DNA of 64,000 nucleotides, taken from positions 1 through 64,000 of the forward strand of contig NZ_KB891885.1 in NCBI RefSeq assembly GCF_000373585.1, in the 5' to 3' direction. A program made the translations under genes and the position numbers. This stretch comes from Streptomyces sp. MspMP-M5. Lineage in GTDB: Bacteria > Actinomycetota > Actinomycetes > Streptomycetales > Streptomycetaceae. This document shows, piece by piece, positions 35,525 to 44,219 of this stretch. Position 1 is the stretch's first letter; every line of letters begins with the position of its first letter. The notes below the pieces were generated by a model. The model worked only from the letters and a program-made list of their open reading frames with translations. It did not search any database and had not been told where the DNA came from.

Positions 35525-35821
35525 ATGTCCGAACTGCACGAAGAAGTCAGCGAGTTGGAGCGCTCCTCGGCCACCGCCGCCCGGCTCTTCGACATCCGGC
35601 GCGTCATCGGCGGACTGTTCGCCGTCTACGGCGTGATCGTCACCGTCGCCGGTCTCACCGCCTCCGACGCGGACCTGCGCAAGGCCCAGGGCATCAACAT
35701 CAACCTGTGGACGGGCCTGGGCATGCTCGCGCTCGGCCTGTTCTTCCTGGTCTGGCTGAAGCTGCGGCCCACCGTCCCGCCGACGGCGCCGGACGCCCAT
35801 GCCCCATCGGACACGCCCTAA
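35525..35821 (+). CDS. Small two-helix membrane protein, likely partner of the symporter
   Basis: 98 aa, unknown family. An acidic N-terminus and an FDIRRVIGGLF amphipathic region lead into two hydrophobic segments (about residues 26-46 and 62-82), then a Pro-rich tail. ATG start with CCGGAGG upstream, 25 bp after the symporter stop, so probably same mRNA. Small membrane genes like this often accompany SSS transporters in streptomycetes, but no function is established. Its stop overlaps the stop of the convergent response regulator by four bases. Confidence 0.8.
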   Translation: MSELHEEVSELERSSATAARLFDIRRVIGGLFAVYGVIVTVAGLTASDADLRKAQGININLWTGLGMLALGLFFLVWLKLRPTVPPTAPDAHAPSDTP

Positions 35822-36486
35822 GACCGCTGGACGCGCTCCAGCAGGCCGGTGCGGGCGGCCAGCGCGGCCGCCTCCAGCCGGGAGCCCACCTCCAGCTTCA
35901 TCAGCACCCGCTGGACGTGGGTGCGGGCGGTGCTCGGGGCGATGTCCATGCCCGCCGCGATCGCCCGGGTGTCCTCGCCCTCGGCGACCCGGATCAGCAC
36001 CTCCACTTCACGCGGGGTGAGCAGTTGCAGCAGCCGCGCCCCCTCGTCGTCGGGCTGGGCGGCGGGGTGCAGCAGCTCCCCGAACGCCTGCTGGAGCAGT
36101 TGCGGGGCGACCGCCGCCTCACCCGCCCGCGCCTTCAGCATCGCCCGTTCGACGCCCTCGATGCGCTCGTCGTTGCGGACGTAGCCGGAGGCCCCGGCGG
36201 CGAAGGCGGCGGCGATCCCGCGCGGGCTGGGCACCGGCCCGAGCACCACCACCGCGATCTGCGGCCGCTCCTTCTTGATCCGGGCGACCGGGTCGAACGC
36301 CCCCGGCTCGGCCGGGCCCGAGGTGCCCAGCAGGCACACCTCCGGCGCCCGGCTCACCACCAGCTCCGCCGCCCCGGCGCTGGGCGCGGCGGCCGCCAGC
36401 ACACGGTGCCCGCGCAGCTTCAGGGCCGAGGCCAGCGCCTCGGCGAGCAGACGATGATCGTCGACGACCATGAGCCGCACGCCCAT
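35818..36486 (-). CDS. LuxR-family response regulator with atypical receiver
   Basis: 222 aa. The HTH (LTPREVEVLIRVAEGEDTRA; IAPSTARTHVQRVLMKLEVG) is normal. The receiver keeps the acidic pair (MVVDDHRLLAEAL), but the phospho-acceptor Asp is replaced: the strand reads EVCLLGTSGP where DVVLLDLSLP is usual. The conserved Lys is Arg (GYVRND). It probably works without phosphorylation, perhaps through a ligand or partner. ATG start with GGAGGGGG upstream; an in-frame GTG 18 bases earlier is possible. No kinase nearby. Confidence 0.87.
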   Translation of the reverse strand: MGVRLMVVDDHRLLAEALASALKLRGHRVLAAAAPSAGAAELVVSRAPEVCLLGTSGPAEPGAFDPVARIKKERPQIAVVVLGPVPSPRGIAAAFAAGASGYVRNDERIEGVERAMLKARAGEAAVAPQLLQQAFGELLHPAAQPDDEGARLLQLLTPREVEVLIRVAEGEDTRAIAAGMDIAPSTARTHVQRVLMKLEVGSRLEAAALAARTGLLERVQRS

Positions 36487-36516
36487 CGAGCGAACCCCCT
36501 CCACTCCCCTACCCCG

Positions 36517-36698
36517 CTAGATGAGTGAGTCCGGAGTCCCGTCGTCCGCCCGAAGGGCGGGCCTCGCGGCGTCTGGTGCGGTGCATCGCAAGGCGCCGGA
36601 GCGTCTTGATAGCGGAGCTATCGGGACGTTTCGGCAACGCCGCGAGGTGCCGTGCCAGACGCCGCGAGGCAGGCGGGACTCCGGACTCACTCATCTAG
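36517..36698. mobile_element. 182-bp end-to-end palindromic element (MITE-like)
   Basis: The outer 25 bases at each end (36517-36541 and 36674-36698) are perfect reverse complements beginning CTAGATGAGTGAGTCCGG. Inside, arms beginning CCTCGCGGCGTCTGG continue the pairing with mismatches, many of them G-U compatible, down to a GATAGC-GGA-GCTATC tip. No gene is encoded. It lies in the 340-bp gap between the response regulator and the ABC-F gene. Likely a non-autonomous mobile repeat or a structured RNA/terminator. Confidence 0.75.
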
Positions 36699-36826
36699 GT
36701 GTCCCCGGGAAGCTACACGCTCGGCTGCCGATGCGCGCCCCCTAGGCAGGAGAAGACCACCGGAACGCGGGAATCCAGGCCATTCGGGGCCGATTGCCGC
36801 CCCCGCTCCGACCGACCCGACGGGCT

Positions 36827-38629
36827 CTACGCGTCCTCGGCCAGCTCCAGCCACCGCAGCTCCAACTCCTCGCGCTGGGCGCCCAGTTCGCGCAGCTCGG
36901 CATCGAGGCCGGCGATCTTCTCGAAGTCGGTGGCGTGCTCGGCCATCTGCGCGTGCAGCGCCGACTCCTTGTCGCCGATCTTGTCCAGCTGGCGCTCGAT
37001 CCGCTGGAGTTCCTTCTGTGCGGCGCGGTTCACCGCGGCCGGCTTCTTCGGGGCGGCGGCAGCCGGCTGGGCGGGCGCCGGCGTCGCCGCCTCGATCACC
37101 TTCTGCCGCCGCTCCAGGTACTCGTCCAGGCCACGCGGCAGCATCCGCAGCGCGGCGTCGCCGAGCAGCGCGAAGACCCGGTCCGTCGTCCGCTCGACGA
37201 AGTACCGGTCGTGGCTGATGACGATCATCGACCCCGGCCAGCCGTCGAGCAGATCCTCCAGCTGCGTCAGCGTCTCGATGTCGAGATCGTTCGTCGGCTC
37301 GTCCAGGAACAGCACATTCGGCTCGTCCATCAGCAGCCGCAGGATCTGCAGCCGCCGCCGCTCACCGCCGGAGAGGTCCCCCACCGGCGTCCACTGCTTC
37401 TCCTTCGTGAACCCGAACTTCTCGCACAGCTGCCCGGCCGTCATCTCCCGGCCCTTGCCGAGGTCGACCCGGTCGCGGACCTGCTGGACGGCCTCCAGCA
37501 CCCGCAGCGCCGGATTGAGCTCGGCGACCTCCTGCGAGAGGTAGGCCAGCTTGACGGTCTTGCCGACCACGACCTTCCCGGCCGCCGGCTGCTGCTCGCC
37601 ACCGCTACGGGCGGCCGCCTCCAGCGTCCGCAGCAGCGAGGTCTTGCCGGCCCCATTGACGCCCACCAGACCGATCCGGTCCCCCGGCCCCAACTGCCAC
37701 GTCAGATGCTTCAGCAACACCTTCGGCCCGGCCTGGACGGTCACGCCCTCCAGCTCGAAGACCGTCTTGCCCAGCCGCGAGCTGGCGAACTTCATCAGCT
37801 CTGCGGTGTCCCGCGGCGGCGGCACATCCGCGATCAGCTCGTTGGCCGCCTCGATCCGGAACCGCGGCTTGCTGGTGCGCGCCGGCGCCCCGCGCCGCAG
37901 CCACGCCAGCTCCTTGCGCATCAGGTTCTGCCGCTTGGCCTCCTCGGAGGCGGCGATCCGCTCCCGCTCGGCCCGCGCGAAGACGTAGTCGCTGTACCCG
38001 CCCTCGTACTCGTGGACGGTGCCGCGCTGCACGTCCCACATCCGCGTCGCGACCTGGTCCAGGAACCACCGGTCGTGGGTGACGACGACGAGCGCGGACC
38101 GCCGCGCCGCCAGATGCCGCGCCAGCCAGGAGATCCCCTCCACATCGAGGTGGTTGGTCGGCTCATCGAGAACGATCAGATCCTGCTCGGCGATCAGCAG
38201 CTTGGCCAGCGCGATCCGCCGCCGCTCACCACCGGACAGCGGCCCGATGACGGTGTCCAGCCCCTGCGTGAACCCCGGCAGGTGCAGATCCCCGAACAAC
38301 CCGGTCAGCACATCGCGGATCTTGGCGTTCCCCGCCCACTCGTGGTCGGCGAGATCACCGATCACCTCGTGCCGGATGGTCGCCGCCGGGTCCAGCGAAT
38401 CGTGCTGGGTCAGCACGCCCAGCCGCAGGTCACCGGCGTGCGTGACCCGGCCGGTGTCGGCGGACTCCAGCTTGGCCAGAATCCGGATCAGCGTGGTCTT
38501 GCCGTCGCCGTTACGACCCACGACGCCGATCCGGTCCCCCTCATTGACCCCGAGGGAGACACCGTCGAGCAGCGCACGCGTCCCGTACACCTTGTCGACG
38601 GCTTCCAGATTGACGAGGTTGGCGGCCAT
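36827..38629 (-). CDS. ABC-F family ATPase (Ettr/Uup-like)
   Basis: 600 aa, two ABC cassettes and no membrane domain. Walker A GRNGDGKT and GVNGAGKT; signatures LSGGERRRIAL and LSGGERRRLQI; Walker B LIVLDEPTNHLD and VLFLDEPTNDLD. The inter-cassette linker has the R-K-rich EEAKRQNLMRKELAWLRRG helix typical of ribosome-associated ABC-F proteins. A C-terminal coiled coil (about residues 530-600) resembles Uup. ATG start with AGGAGTGAG upstream. Probably translation or ribosome quality factor; antibiotic resistance is possible but not shown. Confidence 0.93.
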   Translation of the reverse strand: MAANLVNLEAVDKVYGTRALLDGVSLGVNEGDRIGVVGRNGDGKTTLIRILAKLESADTGRVTHAGDLRLGVLTQHDSLDPAATIRHEVIGDLADHEWAGNAKIRDVLTGLFGDLHLPGFTQGLDTVIGPLSGGERRRIALAKLLIAEQDLIVLDEPTNHLDVEGISWLARHLAARRSALVVVTHDRWFLDQVATRMWDVQRGTVHEYEGGYSDYVFARAERERIAASEEAKRQNLMRKELAWLRRGAPARTSKPRFRIEAANELIADVPPPRDTAELMKFASSRLGKTVFELEGVTVQAGPKVLLKHLTWQLGPGDRIGLVGVNGAGKTSLLRTLEAAARSGGEQQPAAGKVVVGKTVKLAYLSQEVAELNPALRVLEAVQQVRDRVDLGKGREMTAGQLCEKFGFTKEKQWTPVGDLSGGERRRLQILRLLMDEPNVLFLDEPTNDLDIETLTQLEDLLDGWPGSMIVISHDRYFVERTTDRVFALLGDAALRMLPRGLDEYLERRQKVIEAATPAPAQPAAAAPKKPAAVNRAAQKELQRIERQLDKIGDKESALHAQMAEHATDFEKIAGLDAELRELGAQREELELRWLELAEDA

Positions 38630-38819
38630 CTCACTCCTGCTCTGTGCATCCCCGGGTCGGGGCTCGGTCGACCTCCAAGCGTAGTCGGCGCGGGGCGGGG
38701 GGCTTCGGGCGAGGAGGGGGGCGGCTACCTGGGCGGCCACGCGCTGAGACGGTCACCCGTTGTGATGACCCGCGGGGATACGGCCGCCCTGCGGACGAGC
38801 AGGCCGAAGAATCCCACCC

Positions 38820-39230
38820 ATGGAACGACACTGGCCGAGGCCCCCAGTGGACGGGTACACGGTGGACGACCTGTTCACCCTGCCGGATCTCCCACGGCAC
38901 ACAGAACTGATCGACGGGAGCCTGGTCTTCGCGAGCCCGCAGACCAACTTCCATTGCACGGCCGTAGACCTGCTGATGAGTGGCCTGCGCACGAGTCGAC
39001 CGGCCGAGTTCAAGATCAGCCGCGACATGACCGTCATCCTGGACCGGCGCAACGGCTCCGAGCCCGACGTGAGCGTGATCCGGGCAGCAGCGGTCACCGG
39101 ACGGGACCAGATGAGTTTCCAGGGCAGGGACGTACTCCTCGCCATCGAGGTCGTCACCCGGGCATCAGCGTCACGCGATCGCACAACCAAGCCGTGGAAG
39201 TACGCCGCCGCCGGGATCGACGAACTCTAG
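38820..39230 (+). CDS. Uma2-family endonuclease-like protein, C-terminally truncated
   Basis: 136 aa versus about 185-195 in full-length members of this PD-(D/E)XK-fold family, which is greatly expanded in streptomycetes. The N-terminal HTELIDGSLVFASP, EPDVSVI and LLAIEVVT elements and part of the KYAAAGI motif are present. It then ends GIDEL-stop, where normal members continue with FWRVE or similar and another 50 residues. The truncation falls directly at the stop of the antisense DUF397 gene, as if insertion or deletion there removed the 3' end. Probably non-functional. Confidence 0.75.
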   Translation: MERHWPRPPVDGYTVDDLFTLPDLPRHTELIDGSLVFASPQTNFHCTAVDLLMSGLRTSRPAEFKISRDMTVILDRRNGSEPDVSVIRAAAVTGRDQMSFQGRDVLLAIEVVTRASASRDRTTKPWKYAAAGIDEL

Positions 39231-39511
39231 GCGTCGCCCTTGAGGGCCGACACGAACGACGACCACCCAGCGGCGGAGAAGATCAGCGCAGGCCCCTGCG
39301 GATCCTTGCTGTCCCGGACGGGGACGATGCCGGGGAGGCCGTCGGCGACCTCGATGCATTCGCCGCCGGTGCCGTTGCTGTAGCTGCTCTTGCGCCAAGT
39401 CGCTGCCCCAGGGAAGCCCTCGCCCACCTCGACACAGTCCCCACCGGTGCCGTTGCTGTAGCTGCTCTTACGCCACGAAGCGTTACTCAAGTCGAGCGCT
39501 CTGCTTGCCAT
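39227..39511 (-). CDS. DUF397 protein with duplicated motif
   Basis: 94 aa. The DUF397 core WRKSSYSNGTGG(D/E)C(V/I)EV occurs twice (from residues 13 and 39), followed by PVRDSKDPQGPALIFSAAGWSSFV. Usual family members have one copy and about 60-70 aa. Such proteins sit downstream of XRE/DUF5753 regulators and are thought to act with them, in some cases as antagonists (e.g. BldB/WhiJ-type systems). ATG start overlaps the end of the XRE gene by 29 bases and has AGGGGA upstream. Confidence 0.88.
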   Translation of the reverse strand: MASRALDLSNASWRKSSYSNGTGGDCVEVGEGFPGAATWRKSSYSNGTGGECIEVADGLPGIVPVRDSKDPQGPALIFSAAGWSSFVSALKGDA

Positions 39512-40343
39512 TTCGGTAGTCCCCTGCCGCTGTCTCGATCACGGACAGAGACGCCGCGGGCGACAGTGCGGCGGCCCTGAGCAGATCGTACGACTCGCGG
39601 TACTGCTTCACGAGCGGCGGATAGTCGATGAGTTGGCCGCTGTGCAGGCTCTCCACGTACAGCACGGGTGGCGCATCCTCGAAGGTCATGAACTTGGCCA
39701 TCCCCATCGCGAACGGCCCCAGACCATCATCTTCCGGAAGGAACTGCAGAACCGAGTGGGTGGACCTGACCACCTTCGCAATGTGGTCCAGCAGTTCAGC
39801 CATCGGCTCGTTCGGGAGAGCTGGCCGACGAACCAGCGAATCGCTCAGGATCACCCAGAACTTCGGGGGCGTTTCCGCGTCGAAGATCGCCGCCCGGGAC
39901 ATCCTGGCCGTCACCTTTTCCTCAACCTCTTCGGCCGAGGCACGGGGCATAGCCGCCCGCACAACCGCCCGTGTGTAGTCCGGCGTCTGAAGCAGTCCCG
40001 GTACGAGCAACGGCGCCCACTCCTCGATGGTCTCCGCGCGCTGCTCCATCTCCAGCGCGTCCGCGAAGTACTCCGCGTGACCGGCCCGGCGGGCCTTCGC
40101 CACCGCTTCACAGCGGCGCTCGAAGAATCCGTTCGTGTTGAGCTTCTCGTCCACGTGGAGGGCCAGGTCCAACGGCATGCTGCGCTCACCGCGCTCGATC
40201 TGGCTGAGGAGCGAGATGCCGCGATACGTGCCCTCCGCCAACTGTTCCAACGTGAGACCGGCCTGTTCCCGTAGGAAGCGCAGCTCGGCGCCGTAGAAGC
40301 ACGGGACACTGGCTGAGGGGTCGGCGTCCTTACGAGGGGGCAT
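39483..40343 (-). CDS. XRE-family HTH regulator with DUF5753 (WhiJ-like)
   Basis: 286 aa. N-terminal HTH ELRFLREQAGLTLEQLAEGTYRGISLLSQIERGER (about residues 19-53). The rest is the DUF5753 domain, beginning near EEWAPLLVPGLLQTPDYTRAVV. Pairs of this type with DUF397 genes are numerous in Streptomyces; WhiJ and partners modulate differentiation. Target genes here are unknown. The gene is in a cluster of other accessory genes, and its composition is somewhat less GC-extreme than neighbours. Confidence 0.9.
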   Translation of the reverse strand: MPPRKDADPSASVPCFYGAELRFLREQAGLTLEQLAEGTYRGISLLSQIERGERSMPLDLALHVDEKLNTNGFFERRCEAVAKARRAGHAEYFADALEMEQRAETIEEWAPLLVPGLLQTPDYTRAVVRAAMPRASAEEVEEKVTARMSRAAIFDAETPPKFWVILSDSLVRRPALPNEPMAELLDHIAKVVRSTHSVLQFLPEDDGLGPFAMGMAKFMTFEDAPPVLYVESLHSGQLIDYPPLVKQYRESYDLLRAAALSPAASLSVIETAAGDYRNGKQSARLE

Positions 40344-40770
40344 AACTCACCACCGCTGCTTGCTGGTTGCCCGGTACAACCCGATTCCCCGGCACGCTAC
40401 GCGCGCCCGGTGCCATCGCGTGGGCAATCCGCCGCAATGCGCACATGTGGGTGGCTCACTCGGGCGCCACCGGATCGTACGTTCCCACGACCCGGTGGGC
40501 CACGTCGCGGCCCGGCGCGACGTAAAGACTCAAAGACCGGGGAAAGCACCTCCCCCAACCCCTCCGACCTCCCCGGCACCTCCGCCACCCACACGGGTGA
40601 CTTGAGGCAACTCAACTGGATTTGGGGAGGGTTGAGCGGCATATGCTCGCCGCGACAAGTGCACCACCGCACACATGCTTCGGCCCCCGGCCGGGACGGC
40701 AATCCCGAACGAGGGCCTGACCAACAAGCAAAGCCGCTTCTCCCAATGGCTTAGAAAGCAGCTTTCCCCG
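40344..40770. other. 427-bp intergenic region between divergent regulators
   Basis: Holds the promoters of the XRE gene (minus) and the HTH protein (plus). A weak dyad CTCAAC-N14-GTTGAG occurs around 40610-40640. No further gene is seen; an alternative in-frame ATG for the HTH protein exists at 40675. Confidence 0.4.
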
Positions 40771-41658
40771 ATGGCTTCCAAGAACCCTAGCGCGCCCTCG
40801 CGCCCCGCGTCCCGCGTTCCCGTGCCGACTCCCTCGTCCGGCGTCATTCACGCCAACTCCCGTCACACCAGCCACTTCACGGTAGTCGGAAATCACCTCG
40901 CCCAGCACCGTGGACTGACGCTCGTCGCGATCGGGCTCGCCCTGCACATCCAGTCGCTGCCCGCCGGGGCCCGCATCGGCATCAAGTGCCTGGCCGCCCG
41001 CTTCCCCGAGAGCGAGGCACGGATCGCTTCCGCGCTGCGGGAGTTGGAAGCGGCAGGGTACCTGAAGCGCACGCGGGAGCGACTGCCGAGCGGGCGGGTC
41101 GTGACGCGCACGGTCTCGTACAACCAGCCGGGCGCGACCCCGTGCCCCGTGGCCCGACCCGCCCAACGGGCCCCGAGGCCGAAACAGGATCGGGAACCGG
41201 AACGAGAACACGAGGCGAAGCCGACGCCGAAAGCCACACCGAAACCGGCACCGAAACCGGCACGTGCGCCGCTTCCCGCGCCAAGCCGCCCCGGCCCAGA
41301 CGGGACCCGTCTGGCCCACCGCATCCTCGTGGAGCTGCGGCGCGACGATCCGCAGCTGCTGCTCTCCGAACGGGACGTGGCGCGCCTCGCCCCGGCCGTG
41401 GCCACCTGGCTCGAACGCGAGGCGCCGCCCGACGCCGTACGCCGCACCCTCACCGCCGATCTGCCGCCCGACCTCCGCAGTCCAGCCGCCTTCCTCGCCC
41501 ACCGCCTCATGGCGTCGCTGCCGCCGCCCCTCCCAGCCAGCGCACCGGCGCCCCCGCGCCCGGACCCCCTCCAGACCTGCGACGGCTGCGAGCGCGCCTT
41601 CCGCGCACCGGAGCCGGGGGTATGCCGCGACTGCCGTCATGTATGCACTATCGGGTAA
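40771..41658 (+). CDS. Winged-HTH protein with C-terminal zinc-finger-like CxxC pairs
   Basis: 295 aa. Residues about 40-120 (VVGNHLAQHRGLTLVAIGLALHIQSLP; FPESEARIASALRELEAAGYLKR) form a winged HTH related to replication/GntR-like helices common in streptomycete accessory regions. A Lys/Pro/Ala-rich linker follows, then a helical segment and two CxxC knuckles, TCDGCERAF and VCRDCRH. Likely DNA-binding; targets unknown. Start uncertain: ATG 40771 lacks a clear ribosome binding site, and ATG 40675 would add 32 residues. Confidence 0.75.
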   Translation: MASKNPSAPSRPASRVPVPTPSSGVIHANSRHTSHFTVVGNHLAQHRGLTLVAIGLALHIQSLPAGARIGIKCLAARFPESEARIASALRELEAAGYLKRTRERLPSGRVVTRTVSYNQPGATPCPVARPAQRAPRPKQDREPEREHEAKPTPKATPKPAPKPARAPLPAPSRPGPDGTRLAHRILVELRRDDPQLLLSERDVARLAPAVATWLEREAPPDAVRRTLTADLPPDLRSPAAFLAHRLMASLPPPLPASAPAPPRPDPLQTCDGCERAFRAPEPGVCRDCRHVCTIG

Positions 41659-41662
41659 CTTT

Positions 41663-41675
41663 GTATGAGGCATAC
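41663..41675. promoter_or_regulatory. Candidate VapB operator GTATG-AGG-CATAC
   Basis: Short perfect dyad 17 bases before the vapB start. A further GTATGCA lies at 41641. Toxin-antitoxin operons normally carry such sites for autorepression by the antitoxin. Confidence 0.4.
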
Positions 41676-41691
41676 GAGACGGAGGTACGCG

Positions 41692-41943
41692 ATGTCCGCC
41701 ACTCAGATCGACATCGACGACGACGCTCTGGCGGAAGCCATGAGACTGTCCGGCGCCAGGACCAAGAAGGAGATGGTCAACATCGCGCTGCGTGAGTACG
41801 CCGAGCGGCGCCGCCGCACGGAACAGCGGCTGCGACACCTGGAGAATGCGCAGAGCTGGGACGAGGAAGGGTTCCAGCAGCGTCACGCGGCAGAGAAGGC
41901 CGCGCGGCACGCGCCAGGAATGCAGCAGCCGGGAGCCGCGTGA
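41692..41943 (+). CDS. vapB: Type II antitoxin, VapB family
   Basis: 83 aa. The N-terminal ribbon-helix-helix (TQIDIDDDALAEAMRLSGARTKKEMVNIALREYAER) is the VapB DNA-binding part; the C-terminal helix (about residues 45-70) would wrap the toxin. ATG with GGAGGT six bases upstream. Overlaps the toxin gene by four bases (GTGA), the classic antitoxin-first order. Confidence 0.9.
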   Translation: MSATQIDIDDDALAEAMRLSGARTKKEMVNIALREYAERRRRTEQRLRHLENAQSWDEEGFQQRHAAEKAARHAPGMQQPGAA

Positions 41944-42362
41944 CCGTGATTCGCTATCTCGCCGATTCCACGGCCGTCTGGCGGCTTCAGCGCGACCGCA
42001 AGCTGAACGACGCGTGGGGACACGAGCTGGACGACGGGGTGATCGGCTCGTGCGCAGCGCAGCGGGTGGAGTTCCGGCAATCAGCCCGCAGCCTTGACGA
42101 GTACGACCAGATGACCGAGATGTTCTGCGACCTGTACCCGGACGTCCCCGTACCGAAGACCGCCTGGCGCTGGGTCGAGACCGCTCAGTACCGGTTGGCC
42201 CAGCGAGGACAGCACCAGAGCCTGTCAGCAGTCGACTGGCTCGTGTGCGCGACGGCCGTTCACCACGGACTCGTCATCCTCCACGACGACAACGACTTCC
42301 GGACCGCCGGACGCCTCCTGTCCGATGTGGCGGAACGCAGCGTCCACACGCTTCCCGGATAA
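41940..42362 (+). CDS. vapC: Type II toxin, VapC PIN-domain ribonuclease
   Basis: 140 aa PIN domain. Acidic residues expected to bind Mg are present: Asp9 in YLADSTAV, Glu in RVEFRQS, Asp in SAVDWLVCATAV and the DDNDF motif near the end. VapC toxins cut tRNA or rRNA and halt translation until neutralised by VapB. GTG start overlaps the vapB stop. The pair sits at the right end of an accessory stretch, next to the conserved ispE gene. Confidence 0.9.
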   Translation: MTVIRYLADSTAVWRLQRDRKLNDAWGHELDDGVIGSCAAQRVEFRQSARSLDEYDQMTEMFCDLYPDVPVPKTAWRWVETAQYRLAQRGQHQSLSAVDWLVCATAVHHGLVILHDDNDFRTAGRLLSDVAERSVHTLPG

Positions 42363-42387
42363 CGGCAGCCGAACGGCCGTGGCGGAG

Positions 42388-43323
42388 CTAGCCGTTGCCG
42401 ACGACCGTCGCGCCCATTGCCGGGCCGGAGGTGACGCGGGCCGTGCGGCAGGTACCCGAGGCGCGGAGCGCTGCCGCGACCCGTTCGGCGTCCTCGGCGT
42501 CGGATGCCAGGAACGCGGTGGTCGGGCCGGAGCCGGAGACCAGGGCGGCCAGTGCCCCGGCTTCCGTGCCGGCGGCGAGGGTGGCGGCCAGGGACGGGCG
42601 GAGGGAGACCGCGGCGGCCTGGAGGTCGTTGCTCAGCGACGCGGCCAGGGCGGCCGGGTCGCCGGTGCGCAGGGCGTCCAGGAGGGTCGGGGACGGCTCG
42701 GGGTCCGGGATGTCGGCGGTGGTGGCGCCGCGGCCGGTGGCGTCCCGCAGGCGGTCGCACTCCTTGTAGACGGCGGGGGTGGACAGGCCGCCGTCGGCGA
42801 CCGCGAAGACCCAGTGGAAGGTGCCGCCGACGGCGAGCGGCTCCAGCAGTTCGCCGCGGCCGCGGCCCAGCGCGGCGCCGCCGACCAGGCTGAAGGGGAC
42901 GTCGCTGCCCAACTCGGCGCAGAGGGCGAGGAGTTCGTCCTGGGTGCTGCCGGTTTCCCAGAGGGTGGCGCAGGCCAGCAGGGCGCCGGCGGCGTCCGCG
43001 CTGCCGCCGGCCATGCCGCCGGCGACGGGGATGTCCTTGGCGATGTGGAGGTGGACGTCGGGCTCCAGGCCGTGGCGGGCTGCCAGGGCGCGGGCGGCGC
43101 GGGCGGCGAGGTTGGTGCCGTCCAGCGGGACCTGGTCGGCGTCCGGGCCGGTGCAGGTGATCTTCAGTGTGTCGGCAGGGGTCGCCGTCACCTCGTCGTA
43201 CAGGCCGACGGCGAGGAAGACGTTGGCCAGGTCGTGGAAGCCGTCGGGGCGGCGGCCGCCGACCGCGAGCTGGACGTTGACCTTGGCGGGGACGCGGACG
43301 GTGACGGAGGTGTCGCGGGTCAT
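42388..43323 (-). CDS. ispE: 4-diphosphocytidyl-2-C-methyl-D-erythritol kinase
   Basis: GHMP kinase of the MEP isoprenoid pathway, phosphorylating CDP-ME at the 2-hydroxyl. 311 aa. Substrate motif [19 protein letters not shown] at about residues 12-30, ATP loop [18 protein letters not shown], and C-terminal [11 protein letters not shown]. The ATG overlaps the rsmA stop (ATGA), indicating coupling. Last gene of a three-gene overlapping run rpf-rsmA-ispE. Confidence 0.95.
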   Translation of the reverse strand: MTRDTSVTVRVPAKVNVQLAVGGRRPDGFHDLANVFLAVGLYDEVTATPADTLKITCTGPDADQVPLDGTNLAARAARALAARHGLEPDVHLHIAKDIPVAGGMAGGSADAAGALLACATLWETGSTQDELLALCAELGSDVPFSLVGGAALGRGRGELLEPLAVGGTFHWVFAVADGGLSTPAVYKECDRLRDATGRGATTADIPDPEPSPTLLDALRTGDPAALAASLSNDLQAAAVSLRPSLAATLAAGTEAGALAALVSGSGPTTAFLASDAEDAERVAAALRASGTCRTARVTSGPAMGATVVGNG

Positions 43324-44219
43324 CGGGTGGCCTCCTGGTCCGCGGCCGCGGCCTTGTTCTCGGCGATGGCGATGAAGGACTCGACGGTCAGCGACTCGCC
43401 GCGGGCCTGGGGGGAGACACCGGCCGCGACCAGGGCCGCTTCGGCCGCGGCGGCCGAGCCCGCCCAGCCGGCGAGGGCGGCCCGCAGGGTCTTGCGGCGC
43501 TGGGCGAAGGCCGCGTCGACGACAGCGAAGACCTCCTCCCGGGAGACCTTGCACGGCAGCGGTTCGGCGCGGCGGACGAGGGAGACCAGGCCGGACTCGA
43601 CGTTCGGCGCGGGCCAGAAGACGTTGCGGCCGATGGCGCCGGCCCGCTTGACCTCGGCGTACCAGTTGGCCTTGACGGAGGGGACGCCGTAGACCTTGTT
43701 GCCGGGGCCGGCGGCGAGCCGGTCGGCGACCTCGGCCTGGACCATGACCAGGGTCCGCTCGATGGTCGGGAACCGCTCCAGCATGTGCAGGAGGACGGGG
43801 ACGGCGACGTTGTACGGGAGGTTGGCGACCAGGGCGGTGGGGGCCGGGCCGGGCAGCTCGGTGACGTGCAGGGCGTCGCGGTGGACGAGCGCGAAGCGGT
43901 CGGCGCGTTCGGGGAGGCGGGCGGCGACGGTGGCGGGCAGCGCCGCGGCGAGCACGTCGTCGATCTCGACGGCGGTGACGCGATCGGCGACCTCCAGCAG
44001 GGCCAGGGTCAGCGAGCCCAGTCCGGGGCCGACCTCGACGACCACGTCGTCGGGGCGGACCTCGGCGGTCCGGACGATCCGGCGGACGGTGTTGGCGTCG
44101 ATGACGAAGTTCTGGCCGCGCTGCTTGGTGGGGCGTACGCCCAGCGCTGCGGCCAGTTCCCGGACATCGGCGGGGCCCAGCAGGGGGCCGGTTTCGTCAG
44201 TGGTCTTGCGGTCGCTCAC
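43320..44219 (-). CDS. rsmA: 16S rRNA dimethyladenosine transferase
   Basis: Dimethylates A1518 and A1519 of 16S rRNA late in 30S assembly (also called KsgA). 299 aa. SAM motif [12 protein letters not shown], catalytic NLPYNVAVP, and the usual opening [18 protein letters not shown] start overlaps the rpf stop by four bases. Order rpf-rsmA-ispE is conserved in many actinobacteria. Confidence 0.96.
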   Translation of the reverse strand: MSDRKTTDETGPLLGPADVRELAAALGVRPTKQRGQNFVIDANTVRRIVRTAEVRPDDVVVEVGPGLGSLTLALLEVADRVTAVEIDDVLAAALPATVAARLPERADRFALVHRDALHVTELPGPAPTALVANLPYNVAVPVLLHMLERFPTIERTLVMVQAEVADRLAAGPGNKVYGVPSVKANWYAEVKRAGAIGRNVFWPAPNVESGLVSLVRRAEPLPCKVSREEVFAVVDAAFAQRRKTLRAALAGWAGSAAAAEAALVAAGVSPQARGESLTVESFIAIAENKAAAADQEATR

